A stretch of 64,000 nucleotides of DNA from UBA1351 sp963677885 (GCA_963677885.1 OY782500.1:5146001-5210000); one strand, 5' to 3'. Shown: positions 41,658-50,931, numbered from the stretch's first letter. Notes: generated by a model from the sequence alone, not told the origin. A program made the numbers and translations.

Positions 41658-41694
41658 GTATAGGAAAGGAGCGTGCTTTTTAGCACGGAATTTT

Positions 41695-41955
41695 ATGAAG
41701 ACAATACATTTTATTGATGATATCACTGGTGAAGAAGTGAATTTTGCAGTACTTTCTGCCGCCCAATATAAAGAAGACGGTTATATTTTGGTTATTGAAG
41801 AGCATGAAATCGACTTGGACGAGGCAACGGCTTATGTCCTTAAGGCAACATATATTGACGGCGACGACATTATTTATGAGATTGTTGAGGACGACGATGT
41901 CCTTGATCAGGTGTATCCATTACTGGAAGAAAAAATGGACGAATTCGAAAATTGA
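41695..41955 (+). CDS. DUF1292-family protein
   Basis: 86 residues, very acidic, with the family core FIDDITGEEVNFAVLSAAQY and YILVIEEHEIDLDEATAYVL. The function is unknown. It almost always lies next to ireB-ruvX in Firmicutes, as here. The ribosome binding site is poor or distant (AAAGGAGCG lies about 20 bases upstream with a small TGC-TTTT-AGCA hairpin between), so translation may be regulated. The fur promoter overlaps the end of this gene. Confidence 0.88.
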   Translation: MKTIHFIDDITGEEVNFAVLSAAQYKEDGYILVIEEHEIDLDEATAYVLKATYIDGDDIIYEIVEDDDVLDQVYPLLEEKMDEFEN

Positions 41956-41980
41956 CAAATTGTCCTCTATCCATTATACT
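41952..41980 (+). promoter_or_regulatory. fur promoter
   Basis: TTGACA (41952-41957) and TATACT (41975-41980) with a 17-base spacer. The -35 box overlaps the stop codon of the DUF1292 gene. Confidence 0.8.
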
Positions 41981-42015
41981 GATAATAATTATTAATTAGC
42001 TATTGCTAACTAATA
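41981..42015 (+). promoter_or_regulatory. Candidate Fur-family operator and hairpin before fur
   Basis: GATAATAATTATTAATT (41981-41997) contains the perfect palindrome TAATAATTATTA (41983-41994) and resembles the 19-base Fur box. It covers the expected transcription start. A second inverted repeat TATTAATTAGC/GCTAACTAATA (41990-42000 and 42005-42015) overlaps it. Both suit autoregulation of the Fur-family gene. This is sequence resemblance only. Confidence 0.5.
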
Positions 42016-42067
42016 GACCGGATAGGGCTTGAGGATGGCCCTAATAATAATGGAAAGAGTGGATGGA

Positions 42068-42508
42068 ATGAATAAGAATTGCGATGACTTTTACAACAAA
42101 ATTAAAGAAAATGGTTACAAATTGACATCACAACGGAAGATTGTTCTTAACGCAATGCTGGAACATGAGGACGAACATTTAACGGTTGAGGAAATATACG
42201 GATATATTAAAGAAACCAATCCGGAAGTTGGATTGGCTACAGTATACAGAAACATACAGTTATTGAATGAGATGAAAATTGTAGATAAATTAAGTTTGGC
42301 AGACGGATTTACCCGGTATGAATTGTCTAACGACGAAGACTCACATACCCATCACCATCTGATCTGCGAAGACTGCGGTAAGGTTATAGAAGTGAAGGAA
42401 GACCTGATGGATTCCATTGAACAGAGCTTTTTATCATCTTACGGATTTTTAGTCAAGGATCACCAGGCTAAGTTTTTTGGCTTGTGTGACGATTGTCGAA
42501 ATAAGTAG
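42068..42508 (+). CDS. Fur-family metal-dependent transcriptional regulator
   Basis: 146 residues. N-terminal winged helix (GYKLTSQRKIVLNAMLEHED; VGLATVYRNIQLLNEMKIVD), then the metal domain with THHHLICEDCGKVIEVKEDL and a C-terminal FFGLCDDCRNK. The two CXXC pairs bind structural zinc. Fur, Zur and PerR cannot be separated safely by eye; the HHH run and YELSNDEDSHTHHHLIC fit Fur or Zur. I start at the ATG at 42068; longer frames from 42029 and 42050 have weaker ribosome binding sites. It is followed 51 bases later by the RNase J gene. Confidence 0.85.
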   Translation: MNKNCDDFYNKIKENGYKLTSQRKIVLNAMLEHEDEHLTVEEIYGYIKETNPEVGLATVYRNIQLLNEMKIVDKLSLADGFTRYELSNDEDSHTHHHLICEDCGKVIEVKEDLMDSIEQSFLSSYGFLVKDHQAKFFGLCDDCRNK

Positions 42509-42559
42509 ATTTTGTAGCCTTTAGTGTCGACTGAAGGCTTTTATTATGGAGGTGTTTTC

Positions 42560-44224
42560 TTGAAGAAAACCAATGAAAAACTGAAAATTATACCTTTAGG
42601 TGGATTGAACCAGGTAGGCATGAACATTACTGCCTTCGAGTATGGAGACGACATTGTCGTTGTTGACTGCGGTATCGCATTTCCTGAAGATGAAATGCTT
42701 GGTGTCGATTTAGTTATACCCGATGCATCCTATCTAAAAACCAACATCAAAAAGGTAAGGGCGTTTGTGATTACCCATGGTCATGAAGATCATATTGGAG
42801 CTCTGCCGTACATTCTCAAAGAAGTGAATGTGCCTGTCTACGGAAGCCGCTTGGCGATAGGTTTGGTAGAGAACAAGTTAAAAGAACATGGCATGATGGG
42901 AGACACAATTCGCAAGAAAGTATCAGCAGGCCAAAAAGTAAAACTGGGCAGATTCAATGTTGAATTTATTAGAACCAATCACTCGATTGCTGATGCTTTT
43001 GCTCTGGCTATTACATCACCGGCAGGTACTGTTGTCCATTCAGGTGACTTTAAAGTGGATTATACACCCATTTATGGTAAAGCCATTGACCTGACTAGAT
43101 TTGCAGAACTTGGCAAGCAAGGTGTTCTTGCTCTTATGGCTGACTCAACCAATGCTGAGAGACCTGGTTATACCATGTCTGAATCCAGTGTTGGTAAGTC
43201 TTTTGACCATATTTTCGAGGAGAACAAGGGACGGCGTTTGATTGTTGCAACTTTTGCATCCAATGTTGACCGAGTACAGCAGATTGTAAATGCTGCCAAA
43301 CATTACAGAAGAAAAGTAATCGTTCAAGGCAGGTCTATGGTCAATGTGGTGACTACAGCCAACGAACTTGGCTATATTAAGATGCCTAAGAATATGTTGA
43401 CTGAAATCAGTGACATAGACAAGTATCGTGATGGACAAATCGTTCTGGTAACAACGGGAAGCCAGGGAGAACCAATGGCTGCTCTTTCCCGTATGGCAGC
43501 AGGTACTCACCGTTTTATTCAGATCCAGGAAGGTGATGTGGTTATACTTTCATCGAAACCAATTCCTGGTAATGAGAAATACGTATCAAAAGTTATCAAT
43601 GACTTATACAGACGTGGCGCAGAGGTTATCTTTGAGGATACCCATGTATCCGGTCACGCCAAGAAAGAAGAACTTAAGTTGTTGCACACCCTGGTAAGAC
43701 CTAAGTATTTTATCCCGGTTCACGGTGAATACAGGCACTTGAAGAAACACGCTGAACTTGCAGCCAGCCTTGGGATGAACAAGGACAAGATCTTTATCAT
43801 GGATAATGGTGATGTTCTTGAAATTGGTCATTCAGGTGGTAAAGTCGTCGATAAGATTACCTGTCAACCTCTTTTGGTTGATGGATTGGGTGTCGGTGAT
43901 GTGGGTAATATTGTCCTTAGAGACAGGCAAAAACTGGCTCAGGACGGTCTGATTGTTGTAGTCGTAACCATTAAAAAGGGAACCCTTGAAATACTCAGTG
44001 GTCCGGACATTGTGTCCAGAGGATTTGTTTACGTGAAAGAATCTTCAGATATAATGGAAGAGTCCAGACAAGTGGTTATCAAGTCCCTTGAACGCTGCAA
44101 ACAAAAGAATATCCGCGGTTGGGCAAAACTTAAAAATGAAGTTCGCCAAGACCTTAGAGAACACTTGTGGCAACAAATGAAACGTAATCCTATGATCCTT
44201 CCAGTTGTGATGGAAGTGGAATAA
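42560..44224 (+). CDS. rnj: Ribonuclease J
   Basis: 554 residues from a TTG start at 42560 preceded by TGGAGGTG. Metallo-beta-lactamase/beta-CASP nuclease: THGHEDHIGALPY (HXHXDH), HSGDFKVDYTPI, the beta-CASP DTHVSGHAKKEEL motif and GEYRHLKKHAELA. RNase J combines 5'-3' exonuclease and endonuclease activity in mRNA decay and rRNA maturation. Only one paralogue is in this window, so J1 versus J2 cannot be decided. A hairpin at 44265-44286 follows. Confidence 0.94.
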   Translation: MKKTNEKLKIIPLGGLNQVGMNITAFEYGDDIVVVDCGIAFPEDEMLGVDLVIPDASYLKTNIKKVRAFVITHGHEDHIGALPYILKEVNVPVYGSRLAIGLVENKLKEHGMMGDTIRKKVSAGQKVKLGRFNVEFIRTNHSIADAFALAITSPAGTVVHSGDFKVDYTPIYGKAIDLTRFAELGKQGVLALMADSTNAERPGYTMSESSVGKSFDHIFEENKGRRLIVATFASNVDRVQQIVNAAKHYRRKVIVQGRSMVNVVTTANELGYIKMPKNMLTEISDIDKYRDGQIVLVTTGSQGEPMAALSRMAAGTHRFIQIQEGDVVILSSKPIPGNEKYVSKVINDLYRRGAEVIFEDTHVSGHAKKEELKLLHTLVRPKYFIPVHGEYRHLKKHAELAASLGMNKDKIFIMDNGDVLEIGHSGGKVVDKITCQPLLVDGLGVGDVGNIVLRDRQKLAQDGLIVVVVTIKKGTLEILSGPDIVSRGFVYVKESSDIMEESRQVVIKSLERCKQKNIRGWAKLKNEVRQDLREHLWQQMKRNPMILPVVMEVE

Positions 44225-44264
44225 ATTAAGAAATTTGTAGTATTTTCTTAATGGATAATTATAT

Positions 44265-44290
44265 GCCCCGATATTGAAATCGGGGCGTTT
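44265..44290 (+). terminator. Terminator after the RNase J gene
   Basis: GCCCCGAT (44265-44272) pairs with ATCGGGGC (44279-44286), followed by GTTTA. The weak T-run lowers confidence. Confidence 0.6.
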
Positions 44291-44354
44291 ATGATGTAAA
44301 ATAGGGATGTCCTAGTGACTTGATACTATTAACAAGACGAAATGAGTGGTGAAT

Positions 44355-44705
44355 ATGTTTAAACAAATCAAAGAAGATACCAGTGATCTTGTTAAGAAAA
44401 TAAAAACGACCAGTGAATATATTGACTATCTGAACTATAAGTCAATTCTTGAGCGAAATGAAAACCTTTACAGAAGAGTGGAGGAATTTCGCAGAAGAAG
44501 CTTTGAAATTCAGGTGTCTCATCATTATGGCATGTATAATGCCTATGAGAACCTGGTCAACCTTAAGAATGAGAATGAAGAGTTGTTGACAGAACCTACT
44601 GTTAAAATGTTTTTGGATTCTGAACTTAAGTTATCACGATTGATATCGACAGTTTATGATACATTAGCAGACGAAATTGACTTTGACATAAGGTTTCTAG
44701 ACTGA
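44355..44705 (+). CDS. YlbF/YmcA-family protein
   Basis: 116 residues, helical. Matches the YlbF family pattern with TSEYIDYLNYKSILERNENLY and EEFRRRSFEIQVSH. In Bacillus the YlbF-YmcA-YaaT complex modulates RNase Y and, through it, biofilm and competence; the neighbouring RNase J gene is therefore interesting. Start ATG at 44355 with GAGTGGTGAAT. mltG follows after 13 bases. Confidence 0.8.
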   Translation: MFKQIKEDTSDLVKKIKTTSEYIDYLNYKSILERNENLYRRVEEFRRRSFEIQVSHHYGMYNAYENLVNLKNENEELLTEPTVKMFLDSELKLSRLISTVYDTLADEIDFDIRFLD

Positions 44706-44718
44706 GAAAGGTGATTCA

Positions 44719-45786
44719 ATGATTAACAATATTTTAAAAGAGGTCATTTCCTATGTCCTGAAATTCGTCATTATTGCAGTGGCGGTTATCGTCATTTATC
44801 AAGGGGCTTTATGGGCATATGACTCTGCATACGAGCTCATGGCAAGAGAACCTGAGGAGAACATTACCATCGTTAACGTGGATGTATCCATTCCACAAGG
44901 CTCCAATACAGAAACTATTGCCACTATTTTACATGAAAAAGGATTGATAAACAGTGTTGTCTATTTCCGTTTGATTGCAAGGATTAATGGACTGGATGAT
45001 ACTTTCCAATATGGAGACTACACCTTTAATACCGGTATGACAGAAGATGAGATTATGACGATTCTGGCTACAGAAGGTGAAAAAAGAGAAGTTGTTACCT
45101 TTACGATACCTGAAGGATATACTTTAGAGCAGGTGGCTGATAAGTTGGCTGCAGAGGGCATTGTCACTAAGTCCGAGTTTAACTCTGCCCTTGAAAATGG
45201 TCGATACGGTTATAAGTTCCTGGATTACATCCCTGACCGAAATCTTCCTTTGCAGGGATATGTATTCCCTGATACCTATGAAGTATACGCTGATGCAACA
45301 GCAGAAGATATTATTTCTACTATGTTGAAACGTTTTGACCAGGTCTTTAAAGATGAATACTATGACCGCTTGGATGAACTGGGTATGACTCTTGACGAAG
45401 TCATTACCATTGCCTCAATCATTGAGAGAGAAGTTCGGGTACCTGATGAGCGTGCAACTGTCTCCGGTGTTATCTACAACCGGCTTGAAGAAGATATGAA
45501 ACTTGAGATGTGTTCAACCATTATGTATGTACTTGATGTGCCAAGAGACCGGGTTTTGTTCCGAGATTTGGAAATCGAGTCACCCTATAACACCTATAAG
45601 TATTCTGGACTTCCTATTGGTCCTATCGCCAACCCCGGGGAAGCTTCGATAATTGCGGCTCTCTATCCAGAAGAACACAATTATTTATTCTTTGTTTTAG
45701 TGGATCCTGAAGAAGGCCGTCATGAGTTTAATGTGACTTACAATGACCACTTAAATGCTATGAATAAATATGATCAAGACTTCTAA
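44719..45786 (+). CDS. mltG: Endolytic murein transglycosylase MltG
   Basis: 355 residues. One N-terminal membrane segment (ISYVLKFVIIAVAVIVIYQG), LysM-like region, then the YceG domain with the catalytic site: TIASIIEREVRVPDERATVS (Glu), GVIYNRLEEDMKLEMCSTIM, and the end motif PYNTYKYSGLPIGPIANPGE. It cleaves nascent glycan strands and helps set their length. RBS GAAAGGTGATTCA. The gene order mltG-trmR-U32 peptidase matches yrrL-yrrM-yrrN/O of Bacillus. Confidence 0.94.
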   Translation: MINNILKEVISYVLKFVIIAVAVIVIYQGALWAYDSAYELMAREPEENITIVNVDVSIPQGSNTETIATILHEKGLINSVVYFRLIARINGLDDTFQYGDYTFNTGMTEDEIMTILATEGEKREVVTFTIPEGYTLEQVADKLAAEGIVTKSEFNSALENGRYGYKFLDYIPDRNLPLQGYVFPDTYEVYADATAEDIISTMLKRFDQVFKDEYYDRLDELGMTLDEVITIASIIEREVRVPDERATVSGVIYNRLEEDMKLEMCSTIMYVLDVPRDRVLFRDLEIESPYNTYKYSGLPIGPIANPGEASIIAALYPEEHNYLFFVLVDPEEGRHEFNVTYNDHLNAMNKYDQDF

Positions 45787-45800
45787 GATTAAATCTATGT

Positions 45801-45846
45801 TATAATGAATATATAGTTTAAACAGGCTGAGTTTACTCAGCCTTTC
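45801..45846 (+). promoter_or_regulatory. TATAAT and terminator-type hairpin before the O-methyltransferase gene
   Basis: A perfect TATAAT (45801-45806) with only a poor -35 is followed by the stem AGGCTGAGT/ACTCAGCCT (45824-45832 and 45835-45843) and TTTCTT. The hairpin can end the mltG transcript, but a transcript starting at this -10 would begin just upstream of it, so it might also act as an attenuator. Confidence 0.6.
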
Positions 45847-45871
45847 TTAACGAGTAAGTAAGGAGTTAGTT

Positions 45872-46540
45872 ATGGAATCCTTTGAAATGAATAAATTTTT
45901 AGAATATATTTGTCCCGAGTCGGATCCACTTGTTGAAGCTATGAATGAATATGCCAAGAAACATAATGTGCCCATCATACGACTAGAAATGAAACGATTT
46001 CTGGAAACATTGGTTATGACATATAAACCAAAACGGATTCTTGAAATTGGAACAGCTATAGGATATTCATCCATAGTTATGACCCAGGCCTTGGAAAGGT
46101 TTTATGGTAGTCTTGAAGGTGTTGAAATTATTACCTTGGAACGCAGTCGGGACATGTTTGAACAAGCCAGCAGCAATATTGAGTCTGCAGGATATAGTGA
46201 CACTATACAGGTCCGATTCGGTGAAGCAGAGGAAGCACTGAAAGACCTAAGCGGGCAAGGTCAGACTTTTGATATGGTCTTTATGGACGCTGCCAAGGGC
46301 CAATATCTAACCTTTTTACCCTATTGTCTTGATTTACTAAAGGTCCATGGACTTCTAGTCAGTGACAATGTCCTGCAAAATGGAGATATTGCCAGATCAA
46401 GATTTAATGTCGAAAGACGACAAAGAACCATTCATCAGCGTATGCGGCAATATCTCTGGGAGCTTAATCACAGAGATGACCTCCAGACATCCATTATGGA
46501 TATTGCTGATGGTGTGACTTTAAGTATAAAATTACAATAA
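45872..46540 (+). CDS. trmR: O-methyltransferase, TrmR/YrrM-like
   Basis: 222 residues, class I SAM-dependent methyltransferase (COMT-like): ILEIGTAIGYSSIVM is motif I, VEIITLERSRDMFEQA follows, and MVFMDAAKGQY carries the catalytic metal-binding Asp. Bacillus YrrM/TrmR methylates hydroxyuridine to 5-methoxyuridine in tRNA; neighbouring mltG and U32 peptidase genes support orthology. RBS AAGGAGTTAGTT. The gene symbol is by synteny and family. Confidence 0.85.
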   Translation: MESFEMNKFLEYICPESDPLVEAMNEYAKKHNVPIIRLEMKRFLETLVMTYKPKRILEIGTAIGYSSIVMTQALERFYGSLEGVEIITLERSRDMFEQASSNIESAGYSDTIQVRFGEAEEALKDLSGQGQTFDMVFMDAAKGQYLTFLPYCLDLLKVHGLLVSDNVLQNGDIARSRFNVERRQRTIHQRMRQYLWELNHRDDLQTSIMDIADGVTLSIKLQ

Positions 46541-46586
46541 ACCAATCTAGATTTAGAGAAGAATCTATGAATAGAATGGAGAAAGA

Positions 46587-47825
46587 ATGAACAAACCAGA
46601 ATTATTAATCCCGGCAGGAAGCCTGGAAAATCTAAGAATCGCAGTCTTATATGGAGCAGATGCTGTATATATAGGCGGCGAACAGTTTGGCCTGAGAGCC
46701 AAGGCCAGAAACTTTAGCCATGAGCAAATGATTGAGGGGGTAAAATTTGCCCATGACCATGGAGTAAAGGTTTATGTAACCGCTAATATTATCGCCCATA
46801 ATCAGGACATTGAAGGTGTTTATGCATACTTTGAGACTCTTAAGGAAGTTAAGCCTGACGCCCTCATTATCGCTGATCCTGGAATACTGGCTATAGCCAA
46901 GGAAGTGCTTCCTGATATGGAACTCCACTTGAGTACCCAGGCCAATAATACCAATTATGCTTCCTTAAACTTTTGGTACAAACAGGGTGTTAAACGTGTT
47001 GTTGTTGCCAGAGAACTTTCTTTTGAAGAAATTGCAACGATTCGTGCTAAGATTCCCATGGATATGGACATTGAGGCTTTTGTACATGGCGCTATGTGTA
47101 TTTCATATTCCGGAAGATGTCTTCTTAGTAATTATATGGCTGGTAAGGATGCCAATAAAGGTGCCTGTACCCACCCCTGCAGATGGACCTACAACCTGGT
47201 AGAGGAAACAAGACCAGGAGAATACATACCTGTTTTTGAAAATGAACGTGGCACTTATATTTATAATTCCAAAGATTTAAATATGATCGAGTATATCGAT
47301 GAATTGATTAGAAGTGGCGTTACCAGCCTGAAAATCGAAGGACGTATGAAAACAGCCCTTTATGTAGCTACAGTAGCCTCTACATACCGTAAGGCTATCG
47401 ATGATTTTTTTGATGATCCGGCCAAGTATGAGGCCAATAAGGCAATGTACATGGATGAGTTAAAAAAATGCAGCCATCGTAAGTTTACAACAGGTTTTTA
47501 TCTGGATAGACCTGATGAAGAAGGTCAGATCTATGACTCAAACACTTACGTTAGGGATTATGTATTTGTTGGGCGTGTTCTTGAAGATACCAAAGATGGA
47601 GAACAAATGACCCTTATTGAACAGCGTAATAAATTCCTTGTGGGGGATGAACTTGAAATTATGCTTCCAAATGGTCAGCACCATGCATTCATCGTTGAAG
47701 CAATCACCGATGAGGATGGCCAAGAGGTTGATAGTGCGCCACATCCAAAACAAAGACTATACATAAAATTACCTGTATCAGCCAAGGCTGATCAAATCAT
47801 CCGTAAAATTGCCAAAAAGCCTTGA
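46587..47825 (+). CDS. Peptidase U32 family protein
   Basis: 412 residues. The start PELLIPAGSLENLRIAVLYG, then GADAVYIGGEQFGLRAKA, and the cysteine signature MCISYSGRCLLSNYMAGKDA followed by GACTHPCRW define the U32 family. Members include collagenase-named PrtC and RNA-modifying proteins (RlhA, TrhP); the Firmicutes pair next to trmR participates in 5-hydroxyuridine formation at tRNA position 34, which makes the tRNA role more likely here. Four cysteines probably hold an iron-sulfur cluster. RBS TGGAGAAAGA. The stop codon lies inside the terminator hairpin. Confidence 0.88.
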   Translation: MNKPELLIPAGSLENLRIAVLYGADAVYIGGEQFGLRAKARNFSHEQMIEGVKFAHDHGVKVYVTANIIAHNQDIEGVYAYFETLKEVKPDALIIADPGILAIAKEVLPDMELHLSTQANNTNYASLNFWYKQGVKRVVVARELSFEEIATIRAKIPMDMDIEAFVHGAMCISYSGRCLLSNYMAGKDANKGACTHPCRWTYNLVEETRPGEYIPVFENERGTYIYNSKDLNMIEYIDELIRSGVTSLKIEGRMKTALYVATVASTYRKAIDDFFDDPAKYEANKAMYMDELKKCSHRKFTTGFYLDRPDEEGQIYDSNTYVRDYVFVGRVLEDTKDGEQMTLIEQRNKFLVGDELEIMLPNGQHHAFIVEAITDEDGQEVDSAPHPKQRLYIKLPVSAKADQIIRKIAKKP

Positions 47826-47840
47826 CATTCAAGGCTTTTT
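47814..47840 (+). terminator. Terminator overlapping the end of the U32 gene
   Basis: AAAAAGCCTTG (47814-47824) pairs perfectly with CAAGGCTTTTT (47830-47840). The TGA stop lies in the stem/loop boundary, so the coding end and terminator share sequence. Confidence 0.88.
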
Positions 47841-47947
47841 AAATTTACAATTAACGTAAGGTTGTTCATATAAATAATAAGACCTATTGAAATAAATTAT
47901 AAAATATACGAAAATAAATAGGTATGAACAAGAAGGGTGCGATATAA

Positions 47948-49639
47948 GTGAAGACATATAAGAAAAAACTTCGTATCGGTGATTTGTTAATGCAGTATGG
48001 TATCATCACAGAGGGGCAGTTGCGTGATGCTTTAACCAAACAAAAAACTGATGGTGGAAAAATTGGAGAGACCCTAATCAAATTAGGATTTGTCACACAA
48101 CAGAATATTAACGAGGTTCTAGAATTCCAGTTAGGGATTCCTTTTGTTGACCTCGAAGAATACGAAATCGATAAAGAAGCCACGAAAGCTATTACTGAGT
48201 CATTAGCCAAGAGGCATGTTTTGATTCCCATAAAGATGTCAGAAACTGAATTATATGTAGCTATGGAAGATCCGCTGAATATCTTCGCTATTGATGATGT
48301 CAAGATCTTCAGTGGCAAAGAAATAGTTCCTATGCTGGCCAATGAATATAGCATTCACAAAGCTATCGATATTCATTATGGTAAACAACAAGCGATGGAA
48401 GCAGCTGAACAGTATAAGCAGGAGCAAGCCATAGCTGTTGATGATATCACGGAAGAGGATGCATCAGACCCCGTAAAAAGTGCACCTATTGTTAAGCTTG
48501 TCAATACAATACTAGAACAGTCGGTCCGACACAGGGCGTCTGATATCCATATAGAACCCTATGAGAAGAACATTCGTGTCCGATATAGGGTCGATGGTAA
48601 GCTTCAAACCATGTTTGAGTATGAAACCTCTTTGCTGAACGCTATAGTTGCCAGAATCAAGATTACTTCCGGTCTGGATATAGCTGAAAAACGTAAACCA
48701 CAAGACGGTCGTATCAACATCAAGGTTGATAAGATGGCCTATGATATTCGTGTATCAACCCTACCAACTGTATACGGCGAAAAGGTCGTTATGAGGGTTA
48801 ACTCCAAGGAAGGCTTTAAAAAGGGCAAAGGTGAGCTTGGTATGTACCAGGATGACCTTGAGAAGTTTGATGACATTATCTCCCATCCCCATGGAATTAT
48901 TTTGGTTACCGGCCCTACAGGTTCCGGAAAATCTACAACTTTGTATACATCCTTAAACGAAATTAACAGTGAAGATATTAATATCGTCACCGTAGAAGAC
49001 CCTGTTGAGTCCCAGATTGAAGGGATTAATCAGGTTCAGGTTAATGTCAAGGCAGGCTTGACTTTTGCCGGTGCTCTTCGTTCTATTTTGCGTCAGGACC
49101 CTGACGTTATTATGATTGGGGAGATTCGGGATGGTGAAACTGCTGAAATCGCCGTTAAAGCATCTATTACAGGTCACTTGGTTGTAAGCACACTCCATAC
49201 CAATGACTCGGCATCTACCATCACAAGACTTATGGATATGGGGATTGAACCCTTCCTTGTTGGAGCATCAGTAGTTGGAATTATCGCCCAGCGTCTGGTT
49301 AGAAGACTGTGTCCAAAATGTAAAGAAAAAGCAGAAGCAACGATTGAACAGAAAAAGATTCTTGGTCTTCCTGAACACCAACAGGTCAGTATTTATCAAC
49401 CAAAGGGCTGCCATGTATGTGGCAACAGTGGTTATCAAGGCCGTATTGGTGTTTATGAGATTCTCGAAGTTGACAGTGATATACGTAAGATAATTAATGC
49501 AGAAGGAAATGCTGATGAGATTAGACAGGTTGCGCTGAACAATGGATTGCGTACCTTGAGAACCAACTGTATCCGCCTTGTTATGGACGGAACGACAACA
49601 GTCGAGGAACTCCTGCGTATTGCATATGGTTCAGACTAA
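47948..49639 (+). CDS. pilB: Type IV pilus assembly ATPase PilB
   Basis: 563 residues, GTG start at 47948 with GAAGGGTG upstream. N-terminal MshEN/T2SSE domain (IGDLLMQYGIITEGQLRDAL), then the secretion ATPase: Walker A GPTGSGKSTT, Asp box, Walker B PDVIMIGEIRDGETAE, His box, and the zinc tetracysteine CPKC...CHVCGNSGYQGR near the C-terminus. It powers pilus extension. First gene of the pilus locus, separated from the U32 gene by a terminator. Its promoter is not clearly identified. Confidence 0.97.
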   Translation: MKTYKKKLRIGDLLMQYGIITEGQLRDALTKQKTDGGKIGETLIKLGFVTQQNINEVLEFQLGIPFVDLEEYEIDKEATKAITESLAKRHVLIPIKMSETELYVAMEDPLNIFAIDDVKIFSGKEIVPMLANEYSIHKAIDIHYGKQQAMEAAEQYKQEQAIAVDDITEEDASDPVKSAPIVKLVNTILEQSVRHRASDIHIEPYEKNIRVRYRVDGKLQTMFEYETSLLNAIVARIKITSGLDIAEKRKPQDGRINIKVDKMAYDIRVSTLPTVYGEKVVMRVNSKEGFKKGKGELGMYQDDLEKFDDIISHPHGIILVTGPTGSGKSTTLYTSLNEINSEDINIVTVEDPVESQIEGINQVQVNVKAGLTFAGALRSILRQDPDVIMIGEIRDGETAEIAVKASITGHLVVSTLHTNDSASTITRLMDMGIEPFLVGASVVGIIAQRLVRRLCPKCKEKAEATIEQKKILGLPEHQQVSIYQPKGCHVCGNSGYQGRIGVYEILEVDSDIRKIINAEGNADEIRQVALNNGLRTLRTNCIRLVMDGTTTVEELLRIAYGSD

Positions 49640-49650
49640 GGGAGGTTGCT

Positions 49651-50706
49651 ATGGTAACAATTCAGGAATTACTACAGGAAGCAACAATGAAAAAGGCTTC
49701 TGACTTACATATTACAGTCGGTGTACCACCAATTCTAAGAGTTCATGGTGGACTCAAATACTTGGATTATGAACGTGTTTTACCTGACACCGCAGTTGAG
49801 ATCATTTCACCTTTATTCAATGATGCCTTAAAGGAAAAATATGAGCGGGATGGTGAAGTTGACTTTTCCTATTCCTTGCCTCATATGGGCCGTTACCGTA
49901 TTAACGTTTTCCAACAACGTGGATCCATGGCTGCTGCCATTCGTATGGTTGACAGTGTGATACCCCAGCCGGATAAACTTGGAATTCCACATTCGGTTGT
50001 TGATCTTTATAATAAGAAACGTGGACTAATACTGGTTACAGGTCCAACCGGTTCCGGTAAATCAACCACCTTGGCATCCTTAATTGATCAAATCAACCGA
50101 CACCGTAATTCCCATGTTATCACCCTGGAAGACCCCATAGAGTACTTGCATAAACATAACAGATCTATTGTTAATCAGAGAGAAGTAGGGGTTGACTCTG
50201 GTAGTTTTGGTTCAGCTCTTCGTGCATCCCTGCGTCAAGACCCCGATGTTATTCTTGTCGGTGAGATGCGTGACCTGGAAACTATATCTATTGCGATCAC
50301 AGCTGCTGAAACCGGTCACTTGGTTCTGTCCACACTGCATACTATCGGTGCTGCATCAACCATCGACCGTGTTATTGACGTATTCCCGCCACATCAGCAG
50401 CAACAGATCCGTGTTCAGCTATCAACGGTTTTAGTTTCGGTCGTATCCCAGCAATTGGTGCCAACTTTCGACGGTAATGGCCGTGTAGCGGCATTTGAAG
50501 TGCTCCACGCCAATCAGGCCATCAGAAACTTAATCAGGGAGAATAAAACTCATCAGATTACATCAATTATTCAGACTAACAGACAAACAGGTATGATTAC
50601 TATGGACGAATCTCTTTTGAATCTTTCAAAAGAAGGTGCAATTTCCAGAGAACAGGCCCTGATTTTTGCTCAAGATCCAGTAGCTCTTCAAAGACGGTTA
50701 TACTAA
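49651..50706 (+). CDS. pilT: Type IV pilus retraction ATPase PilT
   Basis: 351 residues. PAS-like N-terminal domain with ASDLHITVGVPPILRVHG, Walker A GPTGSGKSTT, Walker B PDVILVGEMRDLETIS, HLVLSTLHT His box, and the retraction motif AIRNLIRENKTHQI. It depolymerises pili to give twitching motility and DNA uptake. RBS AAGGGAGGTTGCT, 11 bases after pilB. A terminator hairpin follows. Confidence 0.97.
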   Translation: MVTIQELLQEATMKKASDLHITVGVPPILRVHGGLKYLDYERVLPDTAVEIISPLFNDALKEKYERDGEVDFSYSLPHMGRYRINVFQQRGSMAAAIRMVDSVIPQPDKLGIPHSVVDLYNKKRGLILVTGPTGSGKSTTLASLIDQINRHRNSHVITLEDPIEYLHKHNRSIVNQREVGVDSGSFGSALRASLRQDPDVILVGEMRDLETISIAITAAETGHLVLSTLHTIGAASTIDRVIDVFPPHQQQQIRVQLSTVLVSVVSQQLVPTFDGNGRVAAFEVLHANQAIRNLIRENKTHQITSIIQTNRQTGMITMDESLLNLSKEGAISREQALIFAQDPVALQRRLY

Positions 50707-50753
50707 ATTATGACTTTTGTGTAAATTCAACTTTTGAATCAATAGGACGTAGG

Positions 50754-50786
50754 ACCCAAAATTTTCCGGGAAGATTTTGGGTTTTA
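50754..50786 (+). terminator. Terminator after pilT
   Basis: ACCCAAAAT (50754-50762) pairs with ATTTTGGGT (50774-50782), followed by TTTATAAC. Confidence 0.75.
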
Positions 50787-50856
50787 TAACTTTTTGTAGA
50801 AAAAAATGACCTTTATGAATGAACTATTAACAGTTAGTAAAAGAATATGGATAGTA

Positions 50857-50885
50857 TTGAGTAGGATTTCTTAATATGTTATAAT
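50857..50885 (+). promoter_or_regulatory. Promoter for pilC and downstream pilus genes
   Basis: TTGAGT (50857-50862) and TATAAT (50880-50885) with a 17-base spacer, 46 bases before pilC. It splits the locus into a pilB-pilT unit and a pilC-onward unit. Confidence 0.7.
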
Positions 50886-50931
50886 TTACTTGTGTTTAAG
50901 GTCAGATATAAAAAGCGACAGGGAGAAGGAA

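Noticed and set aside
47884..48354. 156-codon frame on the - strand at the start of pilB
   Set aside because: It overlaps the MshEN domain of PilB; no ribosome binding site.
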